Assembly (NCBI GenBank): GCA_963969595.1
Contig: OZ018418.1
Span: 3,663,001 to 3,727,000, forward strand
Length of the DNA stretch: 64,000 bases
Direction: 5' to 3'
Origin: Neckera pumila
Lineage: Eukaryota; Streptophyta; Bryopsida; Hypnales; Neckeraceae
Part shown: positions 1 to 10,318 of the stretch, piece after piece
Position numbering within the stretch: the first letter of the stretch is position 1
Layout: every line of letters begins with the position of its first letter
The notes under the pieces: generated by a model
Database searches by the model: none
What the model was told of the DNA's origin: nothing
Seen by the model: the letters and a program-made list of their open reading frames with translations, nothing else
Program-made: the position numbers and the translations under genes

Positions 1-1
1 A

Positions 2-970
2 GCAAGAGCATTGGAGAGACTTAGCAAGGTGACCATGAGTTCCAACGAGTCAGTGAGGAAGTACGGTTAGAGAGTTCAAGATTTGATCAAGAAACTAACC
101 ACGGACATTGCGCCTAATATCCAAGTAGAATGGTATGTGGCAGGTTTTCCGGAAGCAATGGGTTTCCATATCCGGCAAGCCCGACCTGCTACATTACGAG
201 AAGCTATAGAGTCGGCCCGGAATTACGAGAATTCGGCCCAGTCTCTGAGAAGATCCATGAAGAAAAGTGAAAGGATGGAGAGAGGTCGGAGCAAGAAGTA
301 CAAAAAGAAAGAAAGAAGGAGACGGAAGTTTTCCGACTCTGAGACTCCAAGTTCCGGAACCGCAACGGAGTCATCGACTACGGCAACGAGCAATTCCGAC
401 AGCAAACTAGAGACCTCTAGCAGTGGGTGAGCGTTACAGGACAAGCTAGACAGAGGCACCCGGAAGACTGTCAAGGTGAAAATGGAGAATGATGACTCCA
501 AGAAAATCATGAAGAGCATTCAAGAGTCCCTTGAAGCAATCAAAGTCAACGAGGTGTAGAACAGGATGTCGAGACGGATTGTACCCACAACCCGGTCAAA
601 TGTCTGGTGCGCAAGATGTGGAAGACCGGGTCATTACTCGAGTGAGTGTAATCAAAGACCCCAGAAGCAGGTCCACTTTGTGGAGGAACAAGGAGTTTTC
701 TACATCCTACCGGATACGAAAGAATACAAAAAACAAGTGAATCCAGTGTTCCAGATCCAAACAGGTTACGGAAGAGGGAAGGTGCCTCAACAGCTGATCC
801 GGACCAACATGAGTCCACATGCTATCATAGCCGGATCTAGTCAAGGTAACCACCCTCCTTCTAGGTTTCCCCCTGGATGTTGTTTCTTATGTGGAAGCCC
901 TCATCATTTTGCCAATAATTGTCCCCATAAGGGACATGGACAAGGTGAGCCTCTAACCTTACCTTGTTAG
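2..970 (+). pseudogene. gag: Gypsy gag: capsid remnant and zinc knuckles
   Basis: The frame opens at the window edge and resembles the end of a plant retrotransposon gag (capsid) domain up to about base 250. A Lys/Arg-rich stretch (about 250-330) and a Ser/Thr-rich stretch follow. Two C-x2-C-x4-H-x4-C zinc knuckles lie at about 608-650 and 884-925. A third, damaged one follows the stop at 968-970. In-frame stops occur at 68-70 (TAG), 428-430 (TGA), 557-559 (TAG) and 968-970 (TAG). Gag packages the element RNA in cytoplasmic virus-like particles. There are no frameshifts here, only point mutations, so decay is moderate. Confidence 0.8.
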
Positions 971-1606
971 AATTGTGGAGTGTACAGACACAACATTGGG
1001 GAGTGTCAAAAACCACAGCAAGTATGGATGATTTATAGACAAGTGGAAACTCCACCTAGGGACTAGACCGGACTCAATTACGGTTCTACAACCGGAATTG
1101 AAAATTCAAAAAAGTGACAACCAAAGGTGGAGCTTCTGGAAGTACAACAAGGTCTTGTTTATTGAGTAGAAACTCGGAGTTCCACCAAGGACCGGATAGA
1201 TAAACATAGAAGTAGGGATCGCAAAGAAAGACGGAAATCCAGATCTGAGGCCATAAGTACAGATCCGGATCTGAGTGATTCTGATCACTCGGTCAGAATA
1301 GAACCTATTCAACCCGTAGTAGAGTTAGAAAAGGGGGTAGCACACAATCCTATCCCCATAGATATCAGTCAACAAGTATGGAAGAACTTAGAGGCATCTA
1401 AGCAACTTTTGGCTCTTGGACTACGGAAGGTCGCGTTTGATGACGTTCCGATCTTCATCAATCCAGAACTCAAGGTTGCTAAATATGACACTGTACAAGA
1501 CGTCAAGGATCAAAGGGCGAACGTTACGATTGGACAACTCCTCCATGACAACATAAACTACCAAAAGATGATTTGGGATGCTTGGACAAAGAAATGAAAG
1601 AGATGA
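971..1606 (+). pseudogene. Gag-protease linker of the Gypsy polyprotein
   Basis: The gag frame continues through this stretch with several stops. It contains the third CCHC-like knuckle (about 971-1000), an Arg/Lys/Ser-rich patch (about 1190-1260) and an acidic, hydrophobic stretch at 1409-1597 that leads to the protease. No separate domain is recognised. It is best read as the linker between nucleocapsid and protease. Confidence 0.55.
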
Positions 1607-2332
1607 TTGAAGCTACCTTTGGTTGTTGTCAATTTCTCTCAAGTGGAAGACTTTGGAGCACCCGAGCTAGAAGTGGAAGTAGGAGGATGTATTGTACCAA
1701 GAATTTTGATTGATGGAGGTTTCGGAGTCAACCTCATGTTAGAGGATACGGCATTCGATCTGGGCTACACTTCATTTCAGGCCACTGACCAAGTCCTACG
1801 ACTGGCGGACCAATCGCATGTTCATCCGGTTGGGAGACTGTTGAAGATTCCAATCCGGATTGGAAAGGAGACATATTTCCTGAGCTATGTGGTCATCAGG
1901 GTAACAAAGGGAAGATCCTTCCCTATGTTACTAGGTAGACCCTTGCTGTACGTAGCACAAGTTCTAGTGGACTGGGAAGCCAAAGAATTTGTAGTTGGGA
2001 AACCAACTACTCGGATCCCTTGGGAACATGTGGATCATTTGGGAGAAACTAGTGAATCCAACGGATACACCACAGACTGGTTTGACCCAAAAGATTTAGA
2101 CTCTGTCCCTAGCTACTTCATCTCGGTGACGAAAACCGATTTTGAGTTTCTGGATCCTACCGTGGAGGTTGCGACGGAGGTATCCGACCCCATTCAGACG
2201 GATGTTCAACCAGAAGATCAATCCATGGGAGAAGTGGACGTGCCACTATCCTTCGATTGGATCAGACATCAAGTGATGGATGAAAACGTTCCGGCCATAG
2301 GTCTTCAAGGACCTAATCAGAGAAACACATGA
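1607..2332 (+). pseudogene. Gypsy aspartic protease region
   Basis: This open stretch of about 240 codons is in the gag frame. Near codon 37 it has the retropepsin-type motif in the form L-I-D-G-G-F-G-V-N, where many plant Gypsy elements have DGG followed by a small residue; the Phe may be damaging. A second hydrophobic segment ending LLGRPLL lies near codon 105, as expected for the flap and second half of a retropepsin fold. The protease would cleave the gag-pol polyprotein. The downstream Asp/Glu-rich part connects to RT. In-frame stops just upstream and at 2330-2332 make it non-functional. Confidence 0.75.
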
Positions 2333-2386
2333 GGCAAGTTCTAGATCAAAGCAGAAGAAGCGGAACCCAAACGAATCAAGAGTATT

Positions 2387-3276
2387 GTGAACCATGTGGA
2401 TTATGAGAAGGTCGAGCTGAAATCCGGGAAGTCTTTCTTCATGAGTAATTCTATATCCAAATACGAGAGGAAAGAATATGGGAAATTGCTAGAGGAATAC
2501 CTGGATGTGTTTGCTTGGGTCCCCTTGGATCTAAGCTGGATTCTTGCTGAGTTGGGCGAACACCGGATTGACTTGATGGAAGGAGCAATTCTTGTCTGGC
2601 AACACCAATATCAACTGAATCCGAGGTATTCTTTGATGGTCAAGGAGGAGATTGACGCCTTACTAGAGGCCGGGATTATTTATCCTATTCACATCTTTGA
2701 GTGGGTATCACCCATAGTTGTTGTTCCTAAGAAAGCCGGACCAGAAGGAAAGATCAAAATCCGAGTTTGCCAGGATTTCCGGAAACTGAATTCTGCAACC
2801 CGGAAGGACTACTTTCCGTTACCCTTTATGGATATCATTCTTGATCATGTTTCCGAAAATGAGTGTTATAGCTTCCTGGACGGATTTTGAGGATATAACC
2901 AAGTCTTCATTTGATTGATGGATCAATTGAAGACTACTTTTACCACGGAATGGGGAACGTTTGCGTTCACCGGATGCCATTCGGATTGTGCAATGCTCCG
3001 GGACATTCCAACAACTAATGATGGATATATTTCGGGATTTTCTACAACATTTCTTGGAAGTATTCATCGATGATTTTGCAATTTTCAGTTCTCGAGCTTC
3101 ACATCTGGAGTATCCAGAGATGTAGAAAAACTAATCTCAAACTACATCCGGGAAAGTATTTTTTGGGGATGGTTTCCAGAATTCTGCTGGGATATGTCGT
3201 GAGCCAGAGAGGGTTGAAAGTGTATACGGACAAGGTTAAAGCTATGCTTGCCTTAGTCGCTCCTACCTATGTATAA
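2387..3276 (+). pseudogene. Gypsy reverse transcriptase
   Basis: The N-terminal fingers and palm are readable in the gag frame to base 2890, including the plant Gypsy pattern E-W-V-S-P-I-V-V-V-P-K-K and an R-V-C-Q-D-F-R-K-L-N block. After a stop at 2888-2890 the frame continues briefly, then shifts near 2960. The palm motif region (F-I-D-D type, about 3060-3080) and the thumb (about 3070-3276) are read in another frame. RT copies the element RNA into cDNA. The stops and at least one frameshift show a dead copy, but the domain order and motifs leave little doubt about identity. Confidence 0.85.
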
Positions 3277-3736
3277 GAAATTTGGGGATTTCTCGGGTGT
3301 GTTGGCTACTATCGATGGTTCATCGAAGGATATGAGCGGAAGTCAACTCCATTGACTAAGCTGCTCAAGATGGATACGGATTACGTATGGAATCCCAAAA
3401 GACAGGAAGCTTTCTAAAGTCTGAAGTTGGCTTTGATTAAAGTTCCTATACTGTCGTCACCGGATTGGATGAAGGAGTTTCATGTCACCTTGGATGCTTC
3501 CGGATGGTGTTTGGGAGCCATTTTATAGCAACATGACGAGAAACAACGGGAGTGCCCCATCTACTACTCTAGTAGACAGATGAGCCTTGCCGAATGGAAA
3601 TACACCACCACGGAAAAAGAAGCATTGGCAGTGGTGTACGTCTGTAAGAAGTTCTGGCATTATCTTCTCAAATATCGGATTGTGTTTCACACGGATCAAG
3701 ACTCCTTGAAGTATCTAGTCAATAAGCCGGTCCTTT
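3277..3736 (+). pseudogene. Gypsy RNase H region, 5' part
   Basis: This stretch encodes the connection and RNase H-like domain: a segment with T-L-D-A-S near 3490, the S-S-R-Q-M block near 3575, T-T-T-E-K-E-A-L-A near 3610 and H-T-D-Q-D-S-L-K-Y-L near 3690-3720. RNase H removes the RNA strand of the RNA-DNA hybrid. In-frame stops include 3416-3418 (TAA) and a TAG near 3527 where a Trp codon would fit. The domain stops abruptly at 3736, where the solo LTR is inserted, and resumes at 6940 in frame. Confidence 0.8.
3732..3736. repeat. Target-site duplication CCTTT, left copy
   Basis: CCTTT at 3732-3736 is repeated exactly at 6935-6939, on either side of the element 3737-6934. With only one copy kept, the RNase H reading frame is continuous. 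Five bases is the usual Gypsy/Copia duplication length. Confidence 0.85.
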
Positions 3737-3996
3737 TGTTGCAACCAGATTTTTTGGTTTTTCTTTGTTTATCCAAAAGTTGGAAGGGAAACGGATCTTG
3801 TTAGGGGGCAGAAGAAAACTGAAGATATACAATGCTAATCTAGTAAGGAGAAAACTAGATTTGATCCGGTCAGAATGTCAGTACTCACGAGCGGAATCAC
3901 ATCCGGAACTTATCTCGGATCGGATTAGGGTTGAACCGGATTGATAAGGACCGGACCAGAAAAGGTCATGATGACCAACCAGGAGTCTTGGGACTG

Positions 3997-4004
3997 TATA
4001 AAGG
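3997..4004 (+). promoter_or_regulatory. TATA box upstream of the LTR reading frame
   Basis: TATAAAGG lies 270 bp before the first ATG of the reading frame and is followed by a pyrimidine-rich stretch (about 4012-4035), a typical plant core-promoter layout. Transcripts starting about 30 bp downstream would carry the 4274-5962 frame first. Inferred from sequence only. Confidence 0.5.
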
Positions 4005-4273
4005 CTGGTCGTCCCCATTTTCATTCCTTTACTTTCCTCAAGTTCTAGAACTGACCTTGAGCGCTTTTACGCCTCCGTCTGCGCCAAAGCCGTTGTGTAT
4101 GTGTGAACCTCAGGCCGGGTACGTTAGAGTGCAGGAGAGGTTGAGATTGTGTGGATTGCAGGTTTTGTGTTGTCTTCTGGTTGAGATCGGACGAGAGGAA
4201 GTGAGGAACGAGACGTGTGTCTAGGAGAGAATGAGGTAGCAACCGGGAAGGGTCTAGTTAGCCGTCCGTGTCC

Positions 4274-5962
4274 ATGCCTCAGTTGCGTAAGAGCAGACCG
4301 GAAGCGCCCAGTTCCTCCTCCGACATCAAGCTCCGGAAAGTAGTTTCGGTCATCCCTACTGCAGAACCGGCAAGGACTCAGCTCATGGAGGATCTCAACA
4401 CGATGGGCTGTCTAGTGTTGATGTATAAGCCTTGGGGGTTTAGAGAGGAGTGGATGGTGAGAGAGCTAAAATGCAAGATGTCAAAACAGTTTGACAACAC
4501 TGTCCGGGGCTGCCCGACCAAGTGGGAAGAAGAGAGGTGGAGGGAAGTCTACAACTTCCGGGTGGAAGGTTTCGACAAGGCAGGACGGAGGGCAGAGTTC
4601 ATCCATGACAAGTTTCATGGAGACCCGAGCAGCAAGGACGGATACGCGGTTGCGGATTGCAAAAGCGACCGGCACCTCCCTCTTCTCCAATTCTTGGTTC
4701 CAATCATCCACCCAGAGAAGCCAACTTGGGTAACGATGACCATTGGCAATATGATTTTCGGTTCCCTAATCGAAGAACGAAAGGTGAACTAGGCCCAAAT
4801 TTTTTGCGATCAGGTGTTCCAGCTTTTGATGAGGGTTGAGAAGAGTAGGGCCACTCTTTTGAGTCCCTATCTCTTTCACCTCTACCATCGCAACCAACTC
4901 CTCATGGATACGGAGGAGAAAACTTGGAACATTTAGGAATCTATCATGAAGTACGGGGAGTCGGGTTTGGATGACGAGACAGAATATCCAACCGGATCCA
5001 AACCCGAAACAGAAGAGGAAGACGAGGAGGAGCACCTCCGGATGAGGAAGCGGATAAAGACAACGCCTCTTCACAAGAGAAGAACCCCTCCTACCAACTG
5101 ATCAACTCCAGAATAGGGACCGGAAATGGAGATGCCGGATTCCAAAGACCCGACCAACCCGTTCAATCAGCTGACTGTGATTCTGTGCTGGATACAAGCA
5201 GATTGGGAGGTCAAGAGGAGGATCCTCGCTAGTGTCGAAGAGCTGGTGGGTGCACCGGGAGATAGCAAGCTGCCGGATAAGGTGGCATAGTATCTCTCTA
5301 ATCCAGATGAGCAACGGAAGCAGGAGGCAGAGATTTGTTGGCTTCAGGAAGAAGTCGACACTCTAAAGGCCGAGATGGTAGCCTTTAGAGAGGACAAAGC
5401 CGCAGTCCGGGAATTGGCGGAAGCAACCCAAAAGGTAGCCGAGTCTGTAAAGGCCACCCTTGGAGAGTCCGGATCTGCCGCTGTTAAGGTGGAATTATTT
5501 GATAAAGGGGTGCATGAGGAGAAGAAGGTATCCAGTTCCTGAATAGTTCGGATCGTGACCAATTTCATCGATTGAGTAGAAGCGTCAATGGTGGCGGCCA
5601 GGGAGGCAGCCAATCAGATGGACATCAACAGCCAGAAGCTAAACGGGTCCATGTACTTCCGGGAGATCCAACTTTCAGACCTCTCGCTACCGGATTTGTT
5701 AGCAGCCGGAGGATCAAATCCAAAGGAGCCTAAGGATCAGACGCTCTAGTCAAGGAAGAGTCACCGAAGGCTTGGGCCTGGACAACCCATTCAGTTGGAT
5801 TCATCACCAGGATCAAATCTTCCGGATCCCGCTGCCGGGGAGCGAAGTAGGAACTTGACCAAAGTCTTTAACCAACTGCCCGCGGAATCCAAGAGTCCTA
5901 CGTTGGGTGGGGGAGTTGCAGAGGAGGTAGGTAGGATTTCCGAGGGCCTTTTTGCCTTATAA
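4274..5962 (+). pseudogene. LTR-encoded protein (562 codons), possible 'putative plant transposon protein' domain
   Basis: The frame from ATG 4274 to TAA 5960-5962 has 562 codons and no indel. Eight stops interrupt it: 4790, 4934, 5099, 5114, 5288, 5540, 5573 and 5747. Codons 30-215 are a conserved domain shared with the copies at 27320-25438 and 36826-34985, including the block K-D-G-Y-x-V-A-D-C. Its later part (alternating hydrophobic residues, then I-F-G-x-L, a Trp-Gly step and L-F-H-L-Y) resembles the domain annotated in plants as 'putative plant transposon protein'; this is by pattern only. Codons about 238-275 are acidic then Lys/Arg-rich (NLS-like). Codons about 340-430 form a coiled coil. 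The C-terminal 120 codons are Ser/Pro/Gly-rich. No zinc knuckle, protease or RT motif is present. Function unknown; a structural or RNA/DNA-binding role is a guess. Confidence 0.65.
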
Positions 5963-5970
5963 TCAAGTTG

Positions 5971-5978
5971 TATATAAG
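5971..5978 (+). promoter_or_regulatory. Second TATA-like box, just after the LTR reading frame
   Basis: TATATAAG begins 9 bp after the stop of the LTR reading frame. It is followed by a T/C-rich leader and by GTGTGGTGAG near 6077, the same word that ends the leader in the 702-bp LTR at 20617-21318. It may be the promoter for genomic gag-pol RNA, separate from the upstream one. Inference. Confidence 0.4.
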
Positions 5979-6934
5979 TCAACCCCTGCTTGGGAGCTGC
6001 TAGTCTTTTCACCCAAATTTTGTGTATGTTTTCTCTTGGCCTCTTGTTGCGTGTCTCTCCCGTGTGTGGCAGGGTTGTGTGGTGAGGAGTTAAGAAGGCG
6101 CATGCTAGTTTGGGTGTGATTTCTCCCTTTGGTGTTCTTGTTTTGCTCTTATGTGCAAGTGAGCGAGTTGTGAAAGAATTGGGAGTGAATTTTAGTTCTT
6201 CAGCATTTCTAAGGTTTAGGATTCTGGGCGAGATAGCCGTTGTTAGGCTAGGCGGATAGGGAGGGATTCTTTAGTCGTGCTAGAACTCCTGGGTGGAAAA
6301 TTCAGTTGAATGTCCTAAGAGATCCTTCTACCCTAGTTGGCAAATGGAAGAACTTTAGTTGATGTTGGAACGGACGGGTTCACTTACAACCGCCTGACTT
6401 CGTACAGACAAAACTTGGCGCTAAGGTCGTTGTAATATGAAAGGATTGTACGGGGGGGCTTTGTGTGACCGGTGATCCGGAGAGTTCTCTAGATTGCTGT
6501 GAAGGATCAAACCGGATCCGGATTAGTGTAGGAAATTGGAGAATAGAGAAGTGGGTCTTCAGCCACTATAAGTCATGGAAGGAGTGGCGGACCTGCCACT
6601 CTCAAAAGCAAGCGACAAACCCTTTGATGGTGAAACAGAGGTAAAATTAAACCAGATGGGAGTAAGAGCGGATGTGAGTTGATCAGACCGGATTGGAAAG
6701 TTGGCCGGATTGGGAAAGGAGAAAAGGGTTTGATTGTAATTTGCGATGTTGTTGTGATTCCGGTTGTGGTGTTAGGACTGGTAGAAAAATTACGGATACT
6801 AACTGAGCTTAGAGACCAAATAAGGCTAGATACTTCACGGAATCTTGTTGGTTCAATCTTTAGAGTCACTTTGTTATACTTTAAAGTGGTTTTTGGTAGT
6901 ATAACTGGGAATTTGCTTGCCCTGTGCTGCGACA

Positions 6935-6939
6935 CCTTT
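6935..6939. repeat. Target-site duplication CCTTT, right copy
   Basis: Exact copy of the CCTTT at 3732-3736. It marks the right end of the solo LTR insertion, after which the RNase H frame resumes. Confidence 0.85.
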
Positions 6940-8107
6940 CCGAAAGAATAGCCGAGTGGGTGCTGCTACTTCAGGAGTTTGATTATGAAGTCAAAATCAA
7001 ACCAAGAAAGTCTAATGCAAATGCCGACTTTTTATCAAGGTTCCAAGGGCAAAATGCACTGGTGGATATTTCTGCCGAGTTTTCGGATGAGTTTTCGGAA
7101 GAGCAAGAAGTACCAATATTCTACCTCAACGGGGAGAACGATTCAGCATTTCAGAACATCATTGACTACTTGACAGAGCTAAGATACCCGGAAGGACTGA
7201 ACCGGGAAGAGAAGAGTATCTTTTAGCAGAAGATAGCCCTTTACTCGCTGATCAAGGGTACATTGTTTAAGATGGGGGCGGATGATCAACTTAGACGATG
7301 CTTGGAAACCAAGGACCGGAAAAATGTTATGAGGGCATTGCATTCCGGACCGTCCGGAGGACACTTTGCCGCCATTACGATAGTCAACCGGATCCGTTCA
7401 GCCGGATATTGGTGGCCGTATTTGATACGGGATGTCAAGGCTTATGTAGGAGGTTGTAATCAATGTCAACGGACGAGAGCTCCTTCCTTCCGGAATCATT
7501 GGCCACTGACTCCTATTATTCCAATAGCACCATTTGAAAAATGGGGGATCAATTTTGTTGGCCCCATTGCTCCAGTCAGTGCCGGAAGAAAGAGGTACAT
7601 AATCCTTGCCATGGAATATGCTACCAAGTGGGTAGAGGCACGTGCGACCCGGAATTGTTCCGCCAACACAGCTGCTTCATTTCTATTTATGGAAATCATG
7701 ATGAGATTTGGGCATCCCCTGGAACTAGTTAGTGATAGGGGATTGCACTTTCTCAATGACGTTGTTCAGGACATCATTGAGAAGTATTTGATCAAACACA
7801 AGAAAATCACTCTATATAATCCTAGAGCAAACGAATTGACGGAATGGGCCAACGGCATTATCGAAAAGTCTTTGAACAAGATGGTATTGAAATACAAGAC
7901 GAATTGGGATCTCAAGCTTCCGTCAGCTGTTCACTCTTACAACATGTCTGAGAAGACAACGACCAGAAGAACGCCTTTCTTCATGGTGTTTGGACAAGAG
8001 GCTATCCACGGAATTGAATTGGAGTTGGAGTATCACAGAGTCATGGCCACCCGCCATGCATTACGAAATGGGGATCCAGAAATTTGACTCTTGGCAATAG
8101 AAGACTT
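6940..8107 (+). pseudogene. Gypsy RNase H end and integrase (N-terminal and core)
   Basis: The RNase H domain finishes with A-E-W-V-L-L-L-Q-E-F and N-A-N-A-D-F-L-S-R (about 6950-7040). After a TAG near 7225 the integrase begins. It has the zinc-binding H-x5-H...C-x2-C (H-S-G-P-S-G-G-H and C-N-Q-C, about 7340-7470) and the catalytic core (about 7530-8000). The first catalytic Asp, in the G-I-D-F-V-G-P type motif, reads Asn (near 7550). The second (V-S-D-R-G, about 7735) and the Glu (about 7860) remain. Integrase inserts the cDNA. A TGA at 8086-8088 precedes the CACTA insertion, and the C-terminal part lies at 20263-20605. Confidence 0.88.
8105..8107. repeat. CACTA target duplication CTT, left copy
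   Basis: CTT at 8105-8107 precedes CACTATAAG and is repeated at 20260-20262 after the inverse terminus. Three bases is the duplication length of CACTA (En/Spm) transposons. Removing the element with one copy restores the integrase frame. Confidence 0.85.
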
Positions 8108-8121
8108 CACTATAAGAAAAC
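8108..8121 (+). repeat. CACTA-1 terminal inverted repeat, left
   Basis: Fourteen bases, CACTATAAGAAAAC, perfectly inverse to 20246-20259. The sequences diverge inward after this point. CACTA-2 and the mini-CACTA share the first twelve bases at their left ends. Confidence 0.9.
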
Positions 8122-9800
8122 CTTGTTTTTCGAGATGTTAGAAAAAAACATTGAATCATGTTTTTTAATGTTTTTTGGTAGTCAACTGTGGTGTCTTCTA
8201 AAATCCGTCTCTATTGACGAGCAAAAAACGTGGCAAAATCACAAAAGACAAGAGGAATTTCGTGCATGTTTTTTGAAAACATCTTTTCAAACGTAGTGGT
8301 TATTGCCAAAAAAATTGTGACACGTGGAAGCCACGTCAGTGACACGCCAGCCCACCTCCACTGCCCTTTTTTTCTTAAAAAAATTTTAAAAAAAATTTAA
8401 ATTTTAAATTTTAAATTTTTTTTTTTTTTTTTTTTTTTCCAAACAACCCGATGATTTTGGGTTCCGTGACGAGGCAGTGACAGAGTTTGACATGGCACAA
8501 AAGCAAGGTGTTGAAGCTAACTTTTCTTATGATGGAATCATGTTCCATAAAATATCTATAAAGATGTTTATTCAAACATTAATGAGTACATTAAAAGAAG
8601 CTAGGTGTTCAAGGTGACATTTATAATGATGGTGCATCAATGGTGCACATTTTCTTTCTAGAATGTACTCATGAAATTTAGCCTTCCAAATGGCCCCAGG
8701 GACTTTTGCCTAATGGCTTCAAGGATTCTAATCTGCACTAATCAACCCATAATTTGCCTTTAATCCCTAGCTCCCTAGCTCCCTAGCTCCTCGCCAATTC
8801 CTAGCTTGAAAAGTAGCCCCAAGCATTACAACCGCCATATTTTTCACATTGGATGCAACATTACAATGACAAAATTAGAAGTACCACTTCAATGTAGGTG
8901 AAGGTTCTGTTGAGAGGTGCTATGATTGTCCAGAGCCATTCAACAATTATCATTATGATGCTAATAGTCGTAGAAGGAGATTTACAGCCAGCTCACTGCT
9001 AGGTTGATTGTCCATATTCGTAGGTGATGAGCAAAGTGAGTTGCATGGTGACAAAGGGGATGCACCTAAGGATTTTACAGGGCCCTGTTCTGGTGAAGTT
9101 GTAGAATTGTGCTTTCTCTGCCAGAAATATGCAATCGTGAATCATTTTATCAAAAGCAACATCATACCTATAGTAACATATTGAGACAATAATGTATATA
9201 GCAACAACATTTACGTGATTCCATCGTCATACAAGATAAGAGTATTGAGACTTTTTGTTACCTAGAAGAATGTACGCATCTTTATGGTTGAAGCCCATGC
9301 AAAACTGCAGTCACAAGTAATCTATGTAAGTGACTTTATGAGATTTACACTGCACAAATGGACTCCATTAAAGATCCTTGCATATGGTCATCGTTTACTA
9401 TCAGCACTTGACAAGTCTTGGAATCAGTTGAAGTGCTTATCCTTTGAAAATGGTGAAAAGCAATAAAAGAAAGTTACATTTTCATGGACAGCAGTGCTAC
9501 TTATTAAGTTATTATGTGCCACATCAAACTTGCACTAAAAAATTACAAGGGGAAGGGCGTACAATGTTGCTAGCAATCACCTCCTTATTGTCCTTGCCCT
9601 TCTTGATTTCACATAGATGAAGCAAATTGCGAATCACTGTCACTAGGAATTTTCCTGCTCCTCACAAAAACAACACGAGCACATTCAAAACTGACAAATG
9701 AAGTAGGCTACCATTAGCACCCAAAAGGCTCAGATGAATAAAAGAGGTGAGAAGGAGAACTTCAAACAACCACAAAATCTCAAGTCAAGCAAACTCTCAT
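8122..9800. other. CACTA-1 left arm, no gene recognised
   Basis: The first 200 bp hold TTTGAAAA/ATGTTTTTT-type short repeats that may be subterminal transposase-binding sites. 8360-8440 is an A/T homopolymer-like tract. An open stretch of 56 codons at 8451-8618 (+) begins inside D-F-G-F-R-D-E-A-V; I do not recognise it, and it could be another captured exon. A 5'-CTCCCTAG-like triplication lies near 8770-8790. Nothing else is supported. Confidence 0.4.
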
Positions 9801-10000
9801 ACAGATGGGAAAATCTCAAGTCAAGCAAACCTTGTTTAGGTTCTTCAGCATCTGCACAAGTTTCCACACAAACACATTGATGAGGACTCTCAAAACAAGA
9901 ATCAACGCTGTCCTGAAGCCACATATGCAGAATAAATGAAACATTCTACTCCAGAAACGCCTACAACATAGCATCAATGGCAATATAGAACTGAGCTTAC

Positions 10001-10318
10001 CTGCTGCTCTATATTTTTGTGGTCCAACATCTCTGGCATGAACGTCTTCATGGAGTCGGCCGTGTACACCATATGCTCTTGAAAAGCGTTTGCCATGAGG
10101 TTCTCCCAAATGGCCTCCACTTCCCGCACCAAACAAAAGTGCAACCGATTAATCGTGCTCTTGAACTCCACAAGCTTGAGTAAGTGGGAGACGCTTTTCC
10201 AAGGGGGAGACTCTTGAATCAAGCCGCTGTCAATGTAGATTCCAACAATGGAAGTGGGTCCTGGGGAATTTTTGGAAGCAACACGGACACTGTTCTTGAG
10301 CTTGGTGATTTTGGTGGA
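10001..10318 (-). pseudogene. Captured exon of mitochondrial processing peptidase alpha subunit
   Basis: Read on the minus strand from 10318, about 105 codons match the N-terminal half of plant MPP-alpha (peptidase M16 family). Recognisable blocks are T-K-I-T-x-L, the G-I-Y-I-D-x-G-x-I segment, H-L-L, F-K-S-T-I-N-R-x-H-F, L-V-R-E-V-E-A-I and Y-T-x-D-x-x-K-T-x-x-P-E-M. The exon ends at a splice-donor-like CAG|GTAAGC (10001/10000). A possible next exon, degraded, lies at about 9831-9916 after TTCAG. The intact protein is about 500 residues, works in the mitochondrial matrix or bc1 complex and helps MPP-beta remove targeting peptides. Here the glycine-rich surroundings are altered and a stop lies just upstream (about 10326), so this is a non-functional transduplicated fragment, apparently captured with its intron. 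Confidence 0.8.

Larger units (their letters stand above)
3737..6934 (+). mobile_element. Solo LTR 'A' (3198 bp) containing a reading frame
   Basis: The segment starts TGTTGC, ends GCGACA and has a perfect 5-bp target duplication. Its two ends show no direct repeat of one another, so it is a single LTR and not a complete small element. The order is about 537 bp of 5' sequence with a TATA box at 3997, a 562-codon reading frame (4274-5962), then about 970 bp that includes a second TATA-like box at 5971. Two other copies of this type lie at 24691-27911 and 33862-37287, both on the minus strand. It is a Gypsy-type LTR left after recombination between the two LTRs of a full element. The solo-LTR reading rests on the duplication, the TG..CA ends and comparison with the LTR at 20617-21318. 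Confidence 0.8.
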
